A stretch of 64,000 nucleotides of DNA. Source: JAAYDS01 sp012729155 (GTDB lineage: Bacteria; Chloroflexota; Anaerolineae; UBA1429). Location: assembly GCA_036774405.1 (NCBI GenBank), contig DAIPBO010000019.1, positions 3,496 to 67,495 of the forward strand. Reading direction: 5' to 3'. Of the stretch, positions 25,217 to 33,751 are shown in pieces. The notes beneath the pieces are model-generated. The model made no database searches. It had not been told where the DNA came from and saw nothing but the letters and a program-made list of their open reading frames with translations. The translations under genes and the position numbers were made by a program. Within the stretch, counting starts at the first letter, position 1. The number at the start of each line of letters is the position of its first letter.

Positions 25217-26188
25217 ATGCTAGACGGCCATGAGAGCGAACAGGACCTGCTATTCAAGGTGTCTGAGGCTTACTACCTCGAGGGAGCCACGCAGGCCGAG
25301 GTGGGGCGCCGGTTTGGCTTGTCGCGCGTCAAGGTGTCACGCCTCCTCAAGCGTGCTCGCGATGAGCAGATGGTGCAGATCTCTGTCACGCCGCCCACTG
25401 GCTCCCTAGCCGGCATCGAACAGCAGCTTGCTAATCATCTCGGGCTGGATGAGCTGATCATTGCCGATCTGGATGCAGTGGATGGCGCTGCTGTGCTGGC
25501 GGCCATAGCAGCCGCGGCGACGCCGGTGCTGTTGCGTCACCTATGCGAAGGCACTACGCTTGCCGTCAGCTGGGGCGCAACGCTGGCGGCGCTGGTGGCA
25601 GCTCTGCCCCGCCGGCCTGTGCCGAGGGCCACCGTCGTGCAGATGCTCGGAGGGCTGGGCCGCGTAGAGCATGAGGCACAAGGCGCCGATATCGCTCGTC
25701 GGCTGGCGATGACCCTGGAGGCAGACTGTCGCTTGTTGGCCTCGCCAGGCATAGTGGCAAGCAAAGAGGTCCGCGACGCCCTGATCAGCGACCCGCAGAT
25801 CTATGACACCCTCGCTCTGGCGGCATCGGCGCAGGTAGCGCTCGTGGGCATCGGCACGCCCTCGCGTAGCGCGCCGGCTCTGCGTGACGCCGCAACCCTG
25901 TCCGTCGTTGAGACAGAGGAACTCGCCAGCCGCGGTGCCGTGGGAGACATCTCTCTGCGCCACTATGACGCGAACGGCCAGCTCGTGGCCACAGGCCTCA
26001 GCAGGCGCATCATCGGGCTGGAGCTGGCGCAGATCTGCCAGATCCCCTGCGTTATCGCCGTGGCAGGCGGCATGGCCAAATTCACGGCCATTCGCGGGGC
26101 GCTCACAGGGCATCTAATCAACGTGCTTGTGACCGATGTGTATGTGGCGCGGCGTATCCTCGAAGAGGTTGAGCGCGGCCAGTTGTAG
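25217..26188 (+). CDS. SorC/DeoR-type sugar-binding transcriptional regulator
   Basis: A 323-residue regulator. The N-terminal helix-turn-helix (about 14-55) is the SorC type: FKVSEAYYLEGATQAEVGRRFGLSRVKVSRLLKRAR. The remaining part is the sugar-phosphate-binding domain with SWGATLAALV, VQMLGG, VGIGT and GDISLRHYDANG. Such proteins sense a phosphorylated sugar made by the kinase they control. An inverted repeat at the promoter start site and the close-packed kinase and oxidoreductase genes downstream support local autoregulation. Confidence 0.93.
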   Translation: MLDGHESEQDLLFKVSEAYYLEGATQAEVGRRFGLSRVKVSRLLKRARDEQMVQISVTPPTGSLAGIEQQLANHLGLDELIIADLDAVDGAAVLAAIAAAATPVLLRHLCEGTTLAVSWGATLAALVAALPRRPVPRATVVQMLGGLGRVEHEAQGADIARRLAMTLEADCRLLASPGIVASKEVRDALISDPQIYDTLALAASAQVALVGIGTPSRSAPALRDAATLSVVETEELASRGAVGDISLRHYDANGQLVATGLSRRIIGLELAQICQIPCVIAVAGGMAKFTAIRGALTGHLINVLVTDVYVARRILEEVERGQL

Positions 26189-26201
26189 GAGAGGGGGAGC
26201 G

Positions 26202-27752
26202 ATGCCGTTGTTTGCTGGGCTCGATTATGGCACCGGCGGCGCCAAAGCCTGCGTCATCGACGACGAGGGTGTCGTAAGGGGCTATGCCTTTGCCGAGCTA
26301 GACCTGTATCACACGCATCCTGGCTGGTCTGAGCACGACGCATCAGTGTACTGGCCGCTGGCATGTCGGCTTTTGCAGCAGGCCATCGCCCAGACGGGCG
26401 CGCCGGCCAGCGATGTCAAAGGCGTGGCGCTCTCATCGGCCATGCCCTGCCTGGTGCTGGTGGATGCGCAGGGAGAGCCGCTTGCACGCGCCTACAATCT
26501 GATGGACCGTAGAGCGAGTGCCCAGGTGTCGTCGCTCTACGACCGCCTTGGGCGTGAACGCGTCTACGATAGCATCGGCAACCGCCTTGAAGACCATCCT
26601 ACCATCGTAAACCTGATGTGGGAGACGCAGCACAGGCCAGAACTGCTGGCGAGGGCGGCAAGCGCCCTGACGATCGACGGTTACATCACCATGCGTCTCT
26701 GTGGGGCGAGGGTGATCCATCGCTCGGGCGCAGGCTTCTATGGTTGTTACAACCTGCGCCAGGGCGACTGGGATGCGGAGCTGTTGCACCAGGCCGGGGT
26801 GCCTGCCGCACTGTTGCCGCGTCTGTGCGCTTGCACCGACATTGTGGGCGAGGTGACGCCTGCCGCGTCTCGAGCCACTGGCTTGGCCGTGGGCACGCCG
26901 GTGGCCGCTGGACAGGTCGACTGCAACGCTGGCTGGGTTGGCGCTGGGGCCACCCGGATCGGCGATATCCAGAGCAACCTGGGCACAGTGGGGAACTTTG
27001 GGGTGGTGCATCAGAGCACCGACTTTGTGCACTCAGACGTCGGCAGGCTGATGATCAACGTCCCTTACACCATCGCAGACACCCTGGTAACCATCCCCAC
27101 GACGATGACCGGCGGGCAGTCTATCCGCTACTTGAGAGATGCGTTTGGCCAGCACGAGCTCGCCTTGGAGCGGCAGGGCGGCCCAACGGCGTACGATCAG
27201 CTCAATCTTGCTGCCTCAGAGGTGCCACCTGGCAGTGAGGGTTTGCTGGTGTTGCCCTATCTCATGGGCGAGCGCACGCCGCTATGGGATGTCAATGCGC
27301 GTGGCGTGCTGTTTGGGCTCTCGCTCAATCACGGTAAGGGACACCTGGTGCGCGCCATGATGGAGGCTGTGGCCTATGCCATGTACGACTCGTACCGGCT
27401 GATTCAGCAGAGCGGGCTGAAGGTCAATCTGCCGCTGGTATTGAACGAGGGTGGGGCGGTTAGTCGACTGTGGCGGCAGATCATCGCCGATGTGTTCGAT
27501 GTGCCCATCGTGCTGGTTCAGCGCCGCGAAGGCGCCCCCTTTGGCGATGCGTTGCTGGCCGGCGTGGCTACGGGCCACCTGGCGGGGCTCGACACCTCAC
27601 GCGAGTGGACGACGTATGTCGATCCCATCGAGCCCGATCCGGCTCGGCATCGGCTCTATCAGGAGCATTTCGCGCTCTACAGGCAGCTTTACGGCCATCT
27701 GAAGGAGGACTTTCAGGCGCTGGCCGCACTACGCAACCGTTACGCACAATAG
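26202..27752 (+). CDS. FGGY family carbohydrate kinase (xylulokinase-like)
   Basis: A 516-residue FGGY kinase. It starts LFAGLDYGTGGAKACVID (ATP phosphate-1 loop), with GVALSSAMPCLVLVD, GYITMRLCG, the Asp base in AAGQVDCNAGWVG, GEGG-like LNEGGAVSRLWRQIIADVF near residue 415, and GAPFGDALLAGVATG. ATG at 26202 follows GAGGGGGAG; the ORF extends upstream into sorC in another frame. The substrate is not determined; D-xylulose, erythritol and 1-deoxy-D-xylulose are known for relatives. It is 13 bases after sorC and 11 before the DRL-like gene. Confidence 0.9.
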   Translation: MPLFAGLDYGTGGAKACVIDDEGVVRGYAFAELDLYHTHPGWSEHDASVYWPLACRLLQQAIAQTGAPASDVKGVALSSAMPCLVLVDAQGEPLARAYNLMDRRASAQVSSLYDRLGRERVYDSIGNRLEDHPTIVNLMWETQHRPELLARAASALTIDGYITMRLCGARVIHRSGAGFYGCYNLRQGDWDAELLHQAGVPAALLPRLCACTDIVGEVTPAASRATGLAVGTPVAAGQVDCNAGWVGAGATRIGDIQSNLGTVGNFGVVHQSTDFVHSDVGRLMINVPYTIADTLVTIPTTMTGGQSIRYLRDAFGQHELALERQGGPTAYDQLNLAASEVPPGSEGLLVLPYLMGERTPLWDVNARGVLFGLSLNHGKGHLVRAMMEAVAYAMYDSYRLIQQSGLKVNLPLVLNEGGAVSRLWRQIIADVFDVPIVLVQRREGAPFGDALLAGVATGHLAGLDTSREWTTYVDPIEPDPARHRLYQEHFALYRQLYGHLKEDFQALAALRNRYAQ

Positions 27753-27763
27753 AGGAGATCGAG

Positions 27764-29056
27764 ATGGACGTTCGTCAGGGGCTAGAGCAGCGACAGGCTG
27801 AAGGTCGCCCGATCGTTGTTGGGCTGGTGGGCTGTGGGCAGATGGGGTCGGGTCTCGTGCATGTGATGGACCAGATGACCGGCATGGATGTGCGCGTGAT
27901 CTCTGACCTGGACTCGGCGCGCGCGCTAGAGACCTTTGTTGCACTGGGCCTGAGCCGCAGCGATATCGTAGTGACAGACGACACAGGCATCGCGCAAGAT
28001 GCCTTGACGGCAGGCAAGCGGGTGGTGACCGGCGATGCACTCTTGCTGACGCGTGTGCCAGCTGTTGAGGCGATCGTCGAGGCAACTGGTCTGGCCGAGG
28101 TCGGTGCGACTGTCGCCTGGAACGCTATCTTGCGCGGCAAGCACATCATCATGTTGAATGTCGAGACCGACGTCACCGTGGGGCTGCTGCTCAACCAACT
28201 GGCGCAACGGGCTGGCGTGGTCTACACCGTCGCATCTGGAGACGAGCCAGGCGTATGTATGGGCCTGTACAACTTTGCCCGCACCCTCGGGTTTGAGGTG
28301 GTGTGTATGGGCAAGGGCAAGAACAATGTCATTGATCTCGCTGCTACGCCCTCAAGCTGTCGCGAAGAGGCCCTGGCTCGTGGTATGAACCCCAAGATGC
28401 TCGCCGCCTTTAAGGATGGCAGCAAGACCATGGTCGAGATGGCCGCGGTCTCGAACGCTACTGGTTTGGTGCCCGACGTGCCTGGCATGCATGGTGCACG
28501 GGTCGATGTGCCCGATCTCTGCAGGCAGCTCATCCCAGCGCAAGATGGCGGCATCCTCAACCAAAGGGGCTGTGTCGAATACTCGACGGGGCGTGTGGCG
28601 CCGGGCGTTTTTGCAGTCGTCACCTCGCACGAGCCGCGAGTGCGCGTCGACATGACCTTTGTAGGCATGGGGTCAGGGCCCTACTATACGCTCTATCGGC
28701 CTTACCATCTGTGCAATATCGAGACGCCGCTTTCGGTCGCCGAGGCGGTGCTCAACCAACAGCCCACCATTGTGCCGCAGGCGCTTGTGTCAGAGGTGGT
28801 GGCTGTGGCCAAGCGCGACCTGGCGCCCGGCGATGTACTCGGAGAAGTGGGCGAGGCCGACTACTATAACCGCATCTACACGTTTGCCGAAGCACAGGCT
28901 CTGCGCGGGCTGCCGATGGGGCTTGCTTCGGGAGCGCGTGTCACCACGCCAGTAAAGGCCGGTACCCTGTTGACGCTTGACAGCGTCGCGCCCGACACAT
29001 CCAGGTTCGTCTACAAGCTGCGGCAGCTGCAAGATGAGATGGTTTACCATGGCTAG
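27764..29056 (+). CDS. SAF-domain NAD(P) oxidoreductase, DRL (DXR-like) family candidate
   Basis: A 430-residue protein. A Rossmann NAD(P) site lies at about 20-32 (GLVGCGQMGSGL), a homoserine-dehydrogenase-like catalytic region in the middle (ASGDEPGVCMGLYNFAR, GKGKNN, PYYTLYRPYHLCNIE), and a C-terminal SAF domain (AKRDLAPGDVLGEVG, VKAGTLLTLDSV). Length and layout match the family that includes the Brucella DRL enzyme, which reduces and isomerises 1-deoxyxylulose 5-phosphate in place of DXR; the same family also has members of unknown catabolic function. GAGGAGATCGAG precedes the ATG at 27764. Sitting behind a sugar kinase, it could act on the phosphorylated product. Confidence 0.8.
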   Translation: MDVRQGLEQRQAEGRPIVVGLVGCGQMGSGLVHVMDQMTGMDVRVISDLDSARALETFVALGLSRSDIVVTDDTGIAQDALTAGKRVVTGDALLLTRVPAVEAIVEATGLAEVGATVAWNAILRGKHIIMLNVETDVTVGLLLNQLAQRAGVVYTVASGDEPGVCMGLYNFARTLGFEVVCMGKGKNNVIDLAATPSSCREEALARGMNPKMLAAFKDGSKTMVEMAAVSNATGLVPDVPGMHGARVDVPDLCRQLIPAQDGGILNQRGCVEYSTGRVAPGVFAVVTSHEPRVRVDMTFVGMGSGPYYTLYRPYHLCNIETPLSVAEAVLNQQPTIVPQALVSEVVAVAKRDLAPGDVLGEVGEADYYNRIYTFAEAQALRGLPMGLASGARVTTPVKAGTLLTLDSVAPDTSRFVYKLRQLQDEMVYHG

Positions 29057-29126
29057 GCCCGTGCTAGCGGCTGCTGCCGGCGGCCAAAGTGGTCTTCTGC
29101 TGCTGCTCTGTGCGTGGAGGTGAGCG

Positions 29127-29651
29127 ATGTTCGCACTTGGCCTGCTGGCCGGCGGCATCGCCCAGGTAGCGCTGGTGGTGGCCGATCTCGAAGCCGCCGT
29201 CGAGCACTACTGGCATCAGTTTGGCGTGGGTCCGTGGAGCTTTTATACCTACCAGCGCCCACTGTTACGCGGCATGAGCTATCACGGCGAGCCAGCTGAC
29301 TATGCTATGCGCCTGGCATTGGCTAATGCGGACGCCTTGCGCATCGAACTGATTCAGGTACTGCACGGTCAGACAGTCTATGCCGACCACATAGCTGCGC
29401 ACGGCTACGGGGTGCACCATCTGGGGGTGCTTGTGCCAGACATGCAGATGGCCCTGGCCCAGGCACGGCAGGCGGGCTATGCCGTACTGCAGGAAGGATA
29501 CGGTTTTGGTCTCGACGGCGACGGTCACTTTGCCTACATCGATACCGAAGCCGAGCTGGGCGTGATGCTTGAGCTGATCGAGCGGCCCGCTCGTCGGGTA
29601 GAGCCCGACAAGGTGTATCCAGCGCCAGAGACGCAGCGTACGTCACCCTAG
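29127..29651 (+). CDS. VOC (glyoxalase/methylmalonyl-CoA epimerase-like) family protein
   Basis: A 174-residue protein made of two paired beta-alpha-beta-beta-beta modules. The N-terminal module has IAQVALVVADLEAAVEHYW, the second GVHHLGVLVPDMQMALAQA, and candidate metal ligands are the HLG His, the Glu in LRIELIQ and a Glu in VMLELIE. GGAGG lies six bases before the ATG. It is 70 bases after the DRL-like gene, so probably part of the same transcript. Members isomerise, cleave or bind many small compounds; the substrate is unknown. Confidence 0.85.
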   Translation: MFALGLLAGGIAQVALVVADLEAAVEHYWHQFGVGPWSFYTYQRPLLRGMSYHGEPADYAMRLALANADALRIELIQVLHGQTVYADHIAAHGYGVHHLGVLVPDMQMALAQARQAGYAVLQEGYGFGLDGDGHFAYIDTEAELGVMLELIERPARRVEPDKVYPAPETQRTSP

Positions 29652-29665
29652 CATGCCAAACCGGC

Positions 29666-29671
29666 TATAAT
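29666..29671 (+). promoter_or_regulatory. -10 box of the nucleoside kinase gene
   Basis: TATAAT within GGCTATAATACGG, 50 bases before the ATG. No good -35 match at 17 bases is visible. Confidence 0.4.
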
Positions 29672-29721
29672 ACGGAAAGTAGCCATGCCGGGTTTCACTG
29701 ATGTGCGGATGAGGGGGCAGC

Positions 29722-31062
29722 ATGATTTTGCCTGAGCAGATCACCAAACGTTCGGGCGCCATCGTTCCGTTCAACCGTGATCGCATCACCAACGCTATCT
29801 ATCGCGCAGCTGTGGCCGTGGGGGGGCGTGACCGCGCCCTGGCCGAGCAGTTGGCTGATCAGGTAGTTGCGATGATTGCCCGCGACTTTGGACCTGCGGG
29901 CATACCGACCGTCGAAGATGTTCAGAACATCGTTGAAAAGGTGCTGATCGAGAACGGCCATGCCAAGACGGCCAAAGCCTATATCCTCTATCGCGAGGAG
30001 CGCGCCCAACGACGCGCAGAGCGTGACCGTCGTGAGACGCAGGCGCAGGAAAGCGTGCCCTGGCGCAAGCTGTGGGAGGTGCTCAACTGGGCCGTCGACC
30101 ACGACCTCCACACCATCGACAGGCTGAACGCACGCCTGGCACGTGGCGAGTGGGTCGACATCGTCCGCGAGAGCGATGCCGCCTATCAGCACGATATCGA
30201 ACAGGCCGCAGAACAGATTGTGGCACGACGCGAGCAGATTCGGGTTGCCATCGTCGCCGGGCCTTCATCGTCAGGAAAGACGACCACAACCACCAAGCTG
30301 AGTCTGCTGCTCAAGGATATGGGGCTTTCGCTCGTGCCGTTGACCGTGGACAACTACTTTTTCGATCTAGAGCTTCACCCGAAAGATGAGCACGGCGACT
30401 ATGACTATGAGACGCCCCAGGCTCTCGATCTGGAGCTCATCAGTCAACACCTGGCCGCACTGGTGGCCGGTGAACGGGTGATGCTGCCCTTTTACGATTT
30501 CAAGACCGGTCGGCAGCATCGCGATCACACGCCGATGCAGCTTCATGCCAACGAAATCATCCTGATCGACAGCCTGCACGGCCTGTATGCGCCGATGACG
30601 GCAGACGTGCCATCCGAGTTCAAGTTCAGGCTCTATATCGAGCCGATGCTACAGATGAAGGACCAGGGCGGAACCTTTGTTCGCTGGACCGATCTCCGGT
30701 TGATGCGCAGGATGGAGCGAGATGCCTCTCACCGTGCCTATGACCGCCAACAGACGCTGGAGCATTGGCACTATGTGCGGTCGAGCGAGCTACGGAATAT
30801 CGTGCCCTACATCAACACCGCTGACGCCATCGTCAACAGCGCATTGCCCTACGAGCTGCCTGTGATGAGGCGCCGACTCATCGCCTCATTCGCTCGTTGG
30901 GCCGTGCAATACGACCACGATCCACTGCGCGAAGACGCAGCGGATCGTGCCAAGCGCGTCTATGCGCTTTTAGCACAGGTGGGCGAGCCAGGGCCCGAGG
31001 AAGACATTCCTGGTGACTCGCTGTTGCGCGAGTTCATCGGGGGCAGCATCTACGCCTACTGA
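29722..31062 (+). CDS. ATP-cone domain fused to uridine kinase-like nucleoside kinase
   Basis: A 446-residue protein of two parts. Residues 5-98 are an ATP-cone (ITKRSGAIVPFNRDRI, then TVEDVQNIVEKVLIENG and AKAYILYREERA), the allosteric nucleotide sensor usually found on ribonucleotide reductases and NrdR. A helical linker (110-170) leads to a P-loop kinase with Walker A GPSSSGKTT at 180-188, VDNYFFD, YDFKTGRQ and a lid DLRLMRRMERD, similar to uridine kinase/phosphoribulokinase. In Thermotoga-type homologues the N-terminus is instead a TGS/ThrRS-like unit. I infer nucleotide-pool-sensitive salvage phosphorylation. Confidence 0.88.
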   Translation: MILPEQITKRSGAIVPFNRDRITNAIYRAAVAVGGRDRALAEQLADQVVAMIARDFGPAGIPTVEDVQNIVEKVLIENGHAKTAKAYILYREERAQRRAERDRRETQAQESVPWRKLWEVLNWAVDHDLHTIDRLNARLARGEWVDIVRESDAAYQHDIEQAAEQIVARREQIRVAIVAGPSSSGKTTTTTKLSLLLKDMGLSLVPLTVDNYFFDLELHPKDEHGDYDYETPQALDLELISQHLAALVAGERVMLPFYDFKTGRQHRDHTPMQLHANEIILIDSLHGLYAPMTADVPSEFKFRLYIEPMLQMKDQGGTFVRWTDLRLMRRMERDASHRAYDRQQTLEHWHYVRSSELRNIVPYINTADAIVNSALPYELPVMRRRLIASFARWAVQYDHDPLREDAADRAKRVYALLAQVGEPGPEEDIPGDSLLREFIGGSIYAY

Positions 31063-31077
31063 CGGCCCGGCCCCTGT

Positions 31078-31104
31078 GTCGCTACAGGTCAAACCTGTAG
31101 CGAC
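31078..31104. terminator. Bidirectional hairpin overlapping the end of a GNAT gene
   Basis: Perfect 12-bp stem GTCGCTACAGGT/ACCTGTAGCGAC with a three-base loop. It lies 16 bases after the kinase stop and contains the last codons and stop of the convergent GNAT gene. Confidence 0.65.
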
Positions 31105-31552
31105 ATTTGCGTTCCTCACCCGGCTCATACACCGAGTCGCTGGGTGGCACGTCGACGATCTCAACAAATACCCCGCCGGCGAGTTCGCAGGTGCGCCGTG
31201 AGGCCTCATTATCCGGGTTGCAGGTGATCCAGAGCGGATCGATGCCGTGCGCGCGCGCCAGGTCAAAGAGGAGCTTGACGCTCCGGGCCGCATAGTGCTG
31301 TCCGCGGTGCTCAGGCCGCACCCCATACCCGATGTGCCCCGCGTACAGGCATATGTGGTCATTGTTACCGATCCGCAGTGATATGCCACCAAGAAGCTCG
31401 CTACTGGTGCGGTGCCTCATATCAAAGTGGTATGCCGGCACCAGGCCCCTCACTGCATCACGCGGTGTGGTCGCGACCAGCACCAGCTCGAGATCGCCAT
31501 CCACCAGGCGGCCAGGGTTCAGGAATGCGAAGCGTTCGGGCAGTCCGAGCAT
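31082..31552 (-). CDS. GNAT family N-acetyltransferase
   Basis: A 156-residue acetyltransferase of the GCN5 fold. The acetyl-CoA loop is seen in GYGVRPEHRGQHYAARSVKL (residues about 75-94), followed by ITCNPDNEASRRTCELAGG, the RimJ/RimL-like motif B. AGGAG stands six bases before the ATG. It ends the operon with the HDAC-like and YhaM genes. The acceptor is unknown, but a GNAT and a deacetylase in one transcript suggests a shared acetyl substrate as a testable idea. Confidence 0.85.
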   Translation of the reverse strand: MLGLPERFAFLNPGRLVDGDLELVLVATTPRDAVRGLVPAYHFDMRHRTSSELLGGISLRIGNNDHICLYAGHIGYGVRPEHRGQHYAARSVKLLFDLARAHGIDPLWITCNPDNEASRRTCELAGGVFVEIVDVPPSDSVYEPGEERKCRYRFDL

Positions 31553-31583
31553 CTCGTGCTCCTAGATCAGGCTAAGCGACAGG

Positions 31584-32552
31584 TTACCAGAGCGGTGCCT
31601 GAGTTGGCGGTTCCTGATCCTGCCCACGATAGAGGCGCGTATCGTGCATCAGGCTCTCGTCGGTAAAGGCCCCCTGACCGCCTGTGCCCTGCATCTGTTC
31701 CCAGGCGCCGCGCACACTGGCGTCCATCTCGTCGGCATTGTGTACGAGCAGCGCCTCCAGGGTCATCGGGAGGATCGGAGAGCCATGCTCAAGCCTGCCA
31801 TGATGCGCCAAAATCGCGTGGATGAGTCGTCGGCGCAGTTCGTCATCGAAGCCTTCGACCTGTGCGATGGCCCGTTCGACGCGCGCGGCGCTCATATACA
31901 AATGGCCAAGCAGTGCACCGTCTGTGGTGATGGCAAAGGTAAGGGGGTCGTAGGCATCGATCTTGCCGATATCGTGCAGCAGCGCCGCCGTCACCAGCAA
32001 GTCCTGGTCGACGTCCTCATACCCGCTGCCGCTCTCGAGCGCCAGCCTGACCACTGCCAGAGTGTGCTCGAGCAGGCCACCCACGGTGGCGTGATGCAGC
32101 GACTTGGCGGCAGGCGCGGCCACAAACGCGGCATACGTCTGGTCATCGAATACAGCCTTGATGAGGGAGCCGAGTAGCGGCGATTCGACGCTATCGCACA
32201 GGGCAGCGAGCTCCAGCTCCATCTCCTCTCGGGGGCGCAGCGCCACGGGCAGATACTCCTCGAGATGGACCAGTTCGGTCGGCTCGATGCGCTCGATGTT
32301 GATCTGCGTCTGTTGACGAAACTCGCCCACGCGGCCGGTGACGAGCACGCCATGCCCTGTCGTCAGCGTGTCCACCACGTAAGATGGCACATCGAACAGC
32401 ACGCCGGGCAGGGCGCCACTGCGGTCTGACAGAGTGACGCGCAGCATCAGGCTGCCAGTGCGCGTCGTCGAGACCGACTTGTCGCGCAGGAGATAAGGCT
32501 GTTTGGTGATGCTGGCGCCCACGCGGAGCTGGGCGATGGCTTGCCTTGGCAA
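31584..32552 (-). CDS. 3'-5' exoribonuclease YhaM-like (OB fold plus HD domain)
   Basis: A 322-residue protein with an N-terminal OB-fold (about 10-95, with LMLRVTLSDRSGALPGVLFDVP) and a C-terminal HD domain: HHATVGGLLEHTLAV, then LLHDIGKIDAY and ILAHHGRLEHGSP, all metal residues present. This is the arrangement of Bacillus YhaM, a Mn-dependent RNase/ssDNase. The start is TTG at 32552, preceded by AGGAGG. It is 23 bases after the HDAC-like gene. Confidence 0.9.
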   Translation of the reverse strand: MPRQAIAQLRVGASITKQPYLLRDKSVSTTRTGSLMLRVTLSDRSGALPGVLFDVPSYVVDTLTTGHGVLVTGRVGEFRQQTQINIERIEPTELVHLEEYLPVALRPREEMELELAALCDSVESPLLGSLIKAVFDDQTYAAFVAAPAAKSLHHATVGGLLEHTLAVVRLALESGSGYEDVDQDLLVTAALLHDIGKIDAYDPLTFAITTDGALLGHLYMSAARVERAIAQVEGFDDELRRRLIHAILAHHGRLEHGSPILPMTLEALLVHNADEMDASVRGAWEQMQGTGGQGAFTDESLMHDTRLYRGQDQEPPTQAPLW

Positions 32553-32575
32553 GATGGACCTCCTGGTCTAGTTGT

Positions 32576-33613
32576 TCAGTCAAATGGCGGCAGATGGTGG
32601 GCTTGCGCCACCTGTTGTATCAGCGCGTCAACGGGCGTTTCGCGGCGTGGTGACGGGCCCAGCAAATCAGCATAGGGCTCACCCAGCATGGCCGCCACAG
32701 TAGCGCACACGCCGTGCGCCAGCGCATCGAGCTGGTAGCCCCCCTCGAGCACGACGACTGCATGGCCTCGGCAACGCCTGTCAGCATAGCCCATTAGCAT
32801 TGTGAGCAGCCACGAGATGCCGGTCAGCGAGACATCCAGCTCCGCCAACGGGTCGGCCCAGTGCACGTCATACCCAGCGCTGATGAGCAGCAGATCTGCC
32901 CCAAAGCGCTCGAGCGCGGGGAAGACGATCTCTGAATAGACACGGTGCCAGCCCTCATCGCCTACGCCTGCCGGCAAGGGGATGTTGATGGTGGTGCCGT
33001 TTCCCGAGGCGATGCCGCGTTCAGCAATACTGCCCGTGCCCGGGTAGAGCGGGCTCTGGTGCGTTGAGACGTACAGCACCCGCGAGTTGGTCTCAAAGGC
33101 CTCCTGGGTGCCATTGCCATGGTGCACATCAAAGTCGACGATGGCGATGCGCTTCACGTTGCTCTCGCGGAGCGCCACCTCGGCGGCCACCGCGATGTTG
33201 TTGAACAGGCAGAAACCCATGGCGTTGTGTCGCGTGGCATGGTGCCCTGGTGGGCGCACAAGGGCCACGCCGCGATCCAACTCACCGGCCGCTACCTGTC
33301 GCACCAGTTCAACCGTGCCGCCGGCAGCCAACAGCGCCGCCTCGTACGAGCCAGCGCTCAACACAGTATCAAAGCCGAGTGCGCCCCCGCCCATGGCCGA
33401 CATACCACGCACCGCATAGATCAGGGCCTCGTTGTGCACCAGCGAGAGCTCTCGCTCGGTGGCGGGTCTCGGCGCTATCGGCACCATGCGCTCTAATAAC
33501 CCCGAGCGTTCGAGCTGAGCCAGAATGGCCCGTAGCCGCTCAGGCGACTCGGGATGTTTGCCCGTGTCGTGGTTCAGAAAGGCTTGGCTATAGAGCAGGC
33601 CCACACGCACCAT
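32576..33613 (-). CDS. Histone deacetylase/AcuC-like amidohydrolase
   Basis: A 345-residue deacetylase-fold enzyme. The His pair is in RPPGHHATR, the FCLFNN loop follows, zinc ligands are in VDFDVHHGNGTQ and SAGYDVHWADP, and the catalytic Tyr is in LEGGYQLDAL, so it should be active. Bacterial relatives remove acetyl groups from polyamines or proteins such as acetyl-CoA synthetase. Two adjacent ATGs (33616, 33613) follow AAAGGA; the second has better spacing. A TATAAT lies upstream. It heads an operon with YhaM and a GNAT acetyltransferase. Confidence 0.92.
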   Translation of the reverse strand: MVRVGLLYSQAFLNHDTGKHPESPERLRAILAQLERSGLLERMVPIAPRPATERELSLVHNEALIYAVRGMSAMGGGALGFDTVLSAGSYEAALLAAGGTVELVRQVAAGELDRGVALVRPPGHHATRHNAMGFCLFNNIAVAAEVALRESNVKRIAIVDFDVHHGNGTQEAFETNSRVLYVSTHQSPLYPGTGSIAERGIASGNGTTINIPLPAGVGDEGWHRVYSEIVFPALERFGADLLLISAGYDVHWADPLAELDVSLTGISWLLTMLMGYADRRCRGHAVVVLEGGYQLDALAHGVCATVAAMLGEPYADLLGPSPRRETPVDALIQQVAQAHHLPPFD

Positions 33614-33648
33614 CATCGCATCCTTTCGGCACCGAACCCACAAAGTCG

Positions 33649-33654
33649 ATTATA
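33649..33654 (-). promoter_or_regulatory. -10 box of the HDAC-YhaM-GNAT operon
   Basis: Minus-strand TATAAT, 36 bases before the start codon. The -35 match is poor (TTTTCG). It is divergent from the MATE promoter. Confidence 0.5.
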
Positions 33655-33693
33655 GACCAGAGCCCAGACATCGAAAAGCGCCCGTGGTCCAGA

Positions 33694-33722
33694 TTGCCAC
33701 ACAGACTGCCCATGGCTAGAAT
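33694..33722 (+). promoter_or_regulatory. Promoter of the MATE transporter gene
   Basis: TTGCCA (33694-33699), exactly 17 bases, TAGAAT (33717-33722). Confidence 0.65.
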
Positions 33723-33751
33723 GCGACAATCACTCCTAGACGAGCAGTGCC

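Noticed and set aside
25541..26113. 190-codon open frame antisense to sorC
   Set aside because: Low-complexity shadow frame overlapping well-supported SorC domains.
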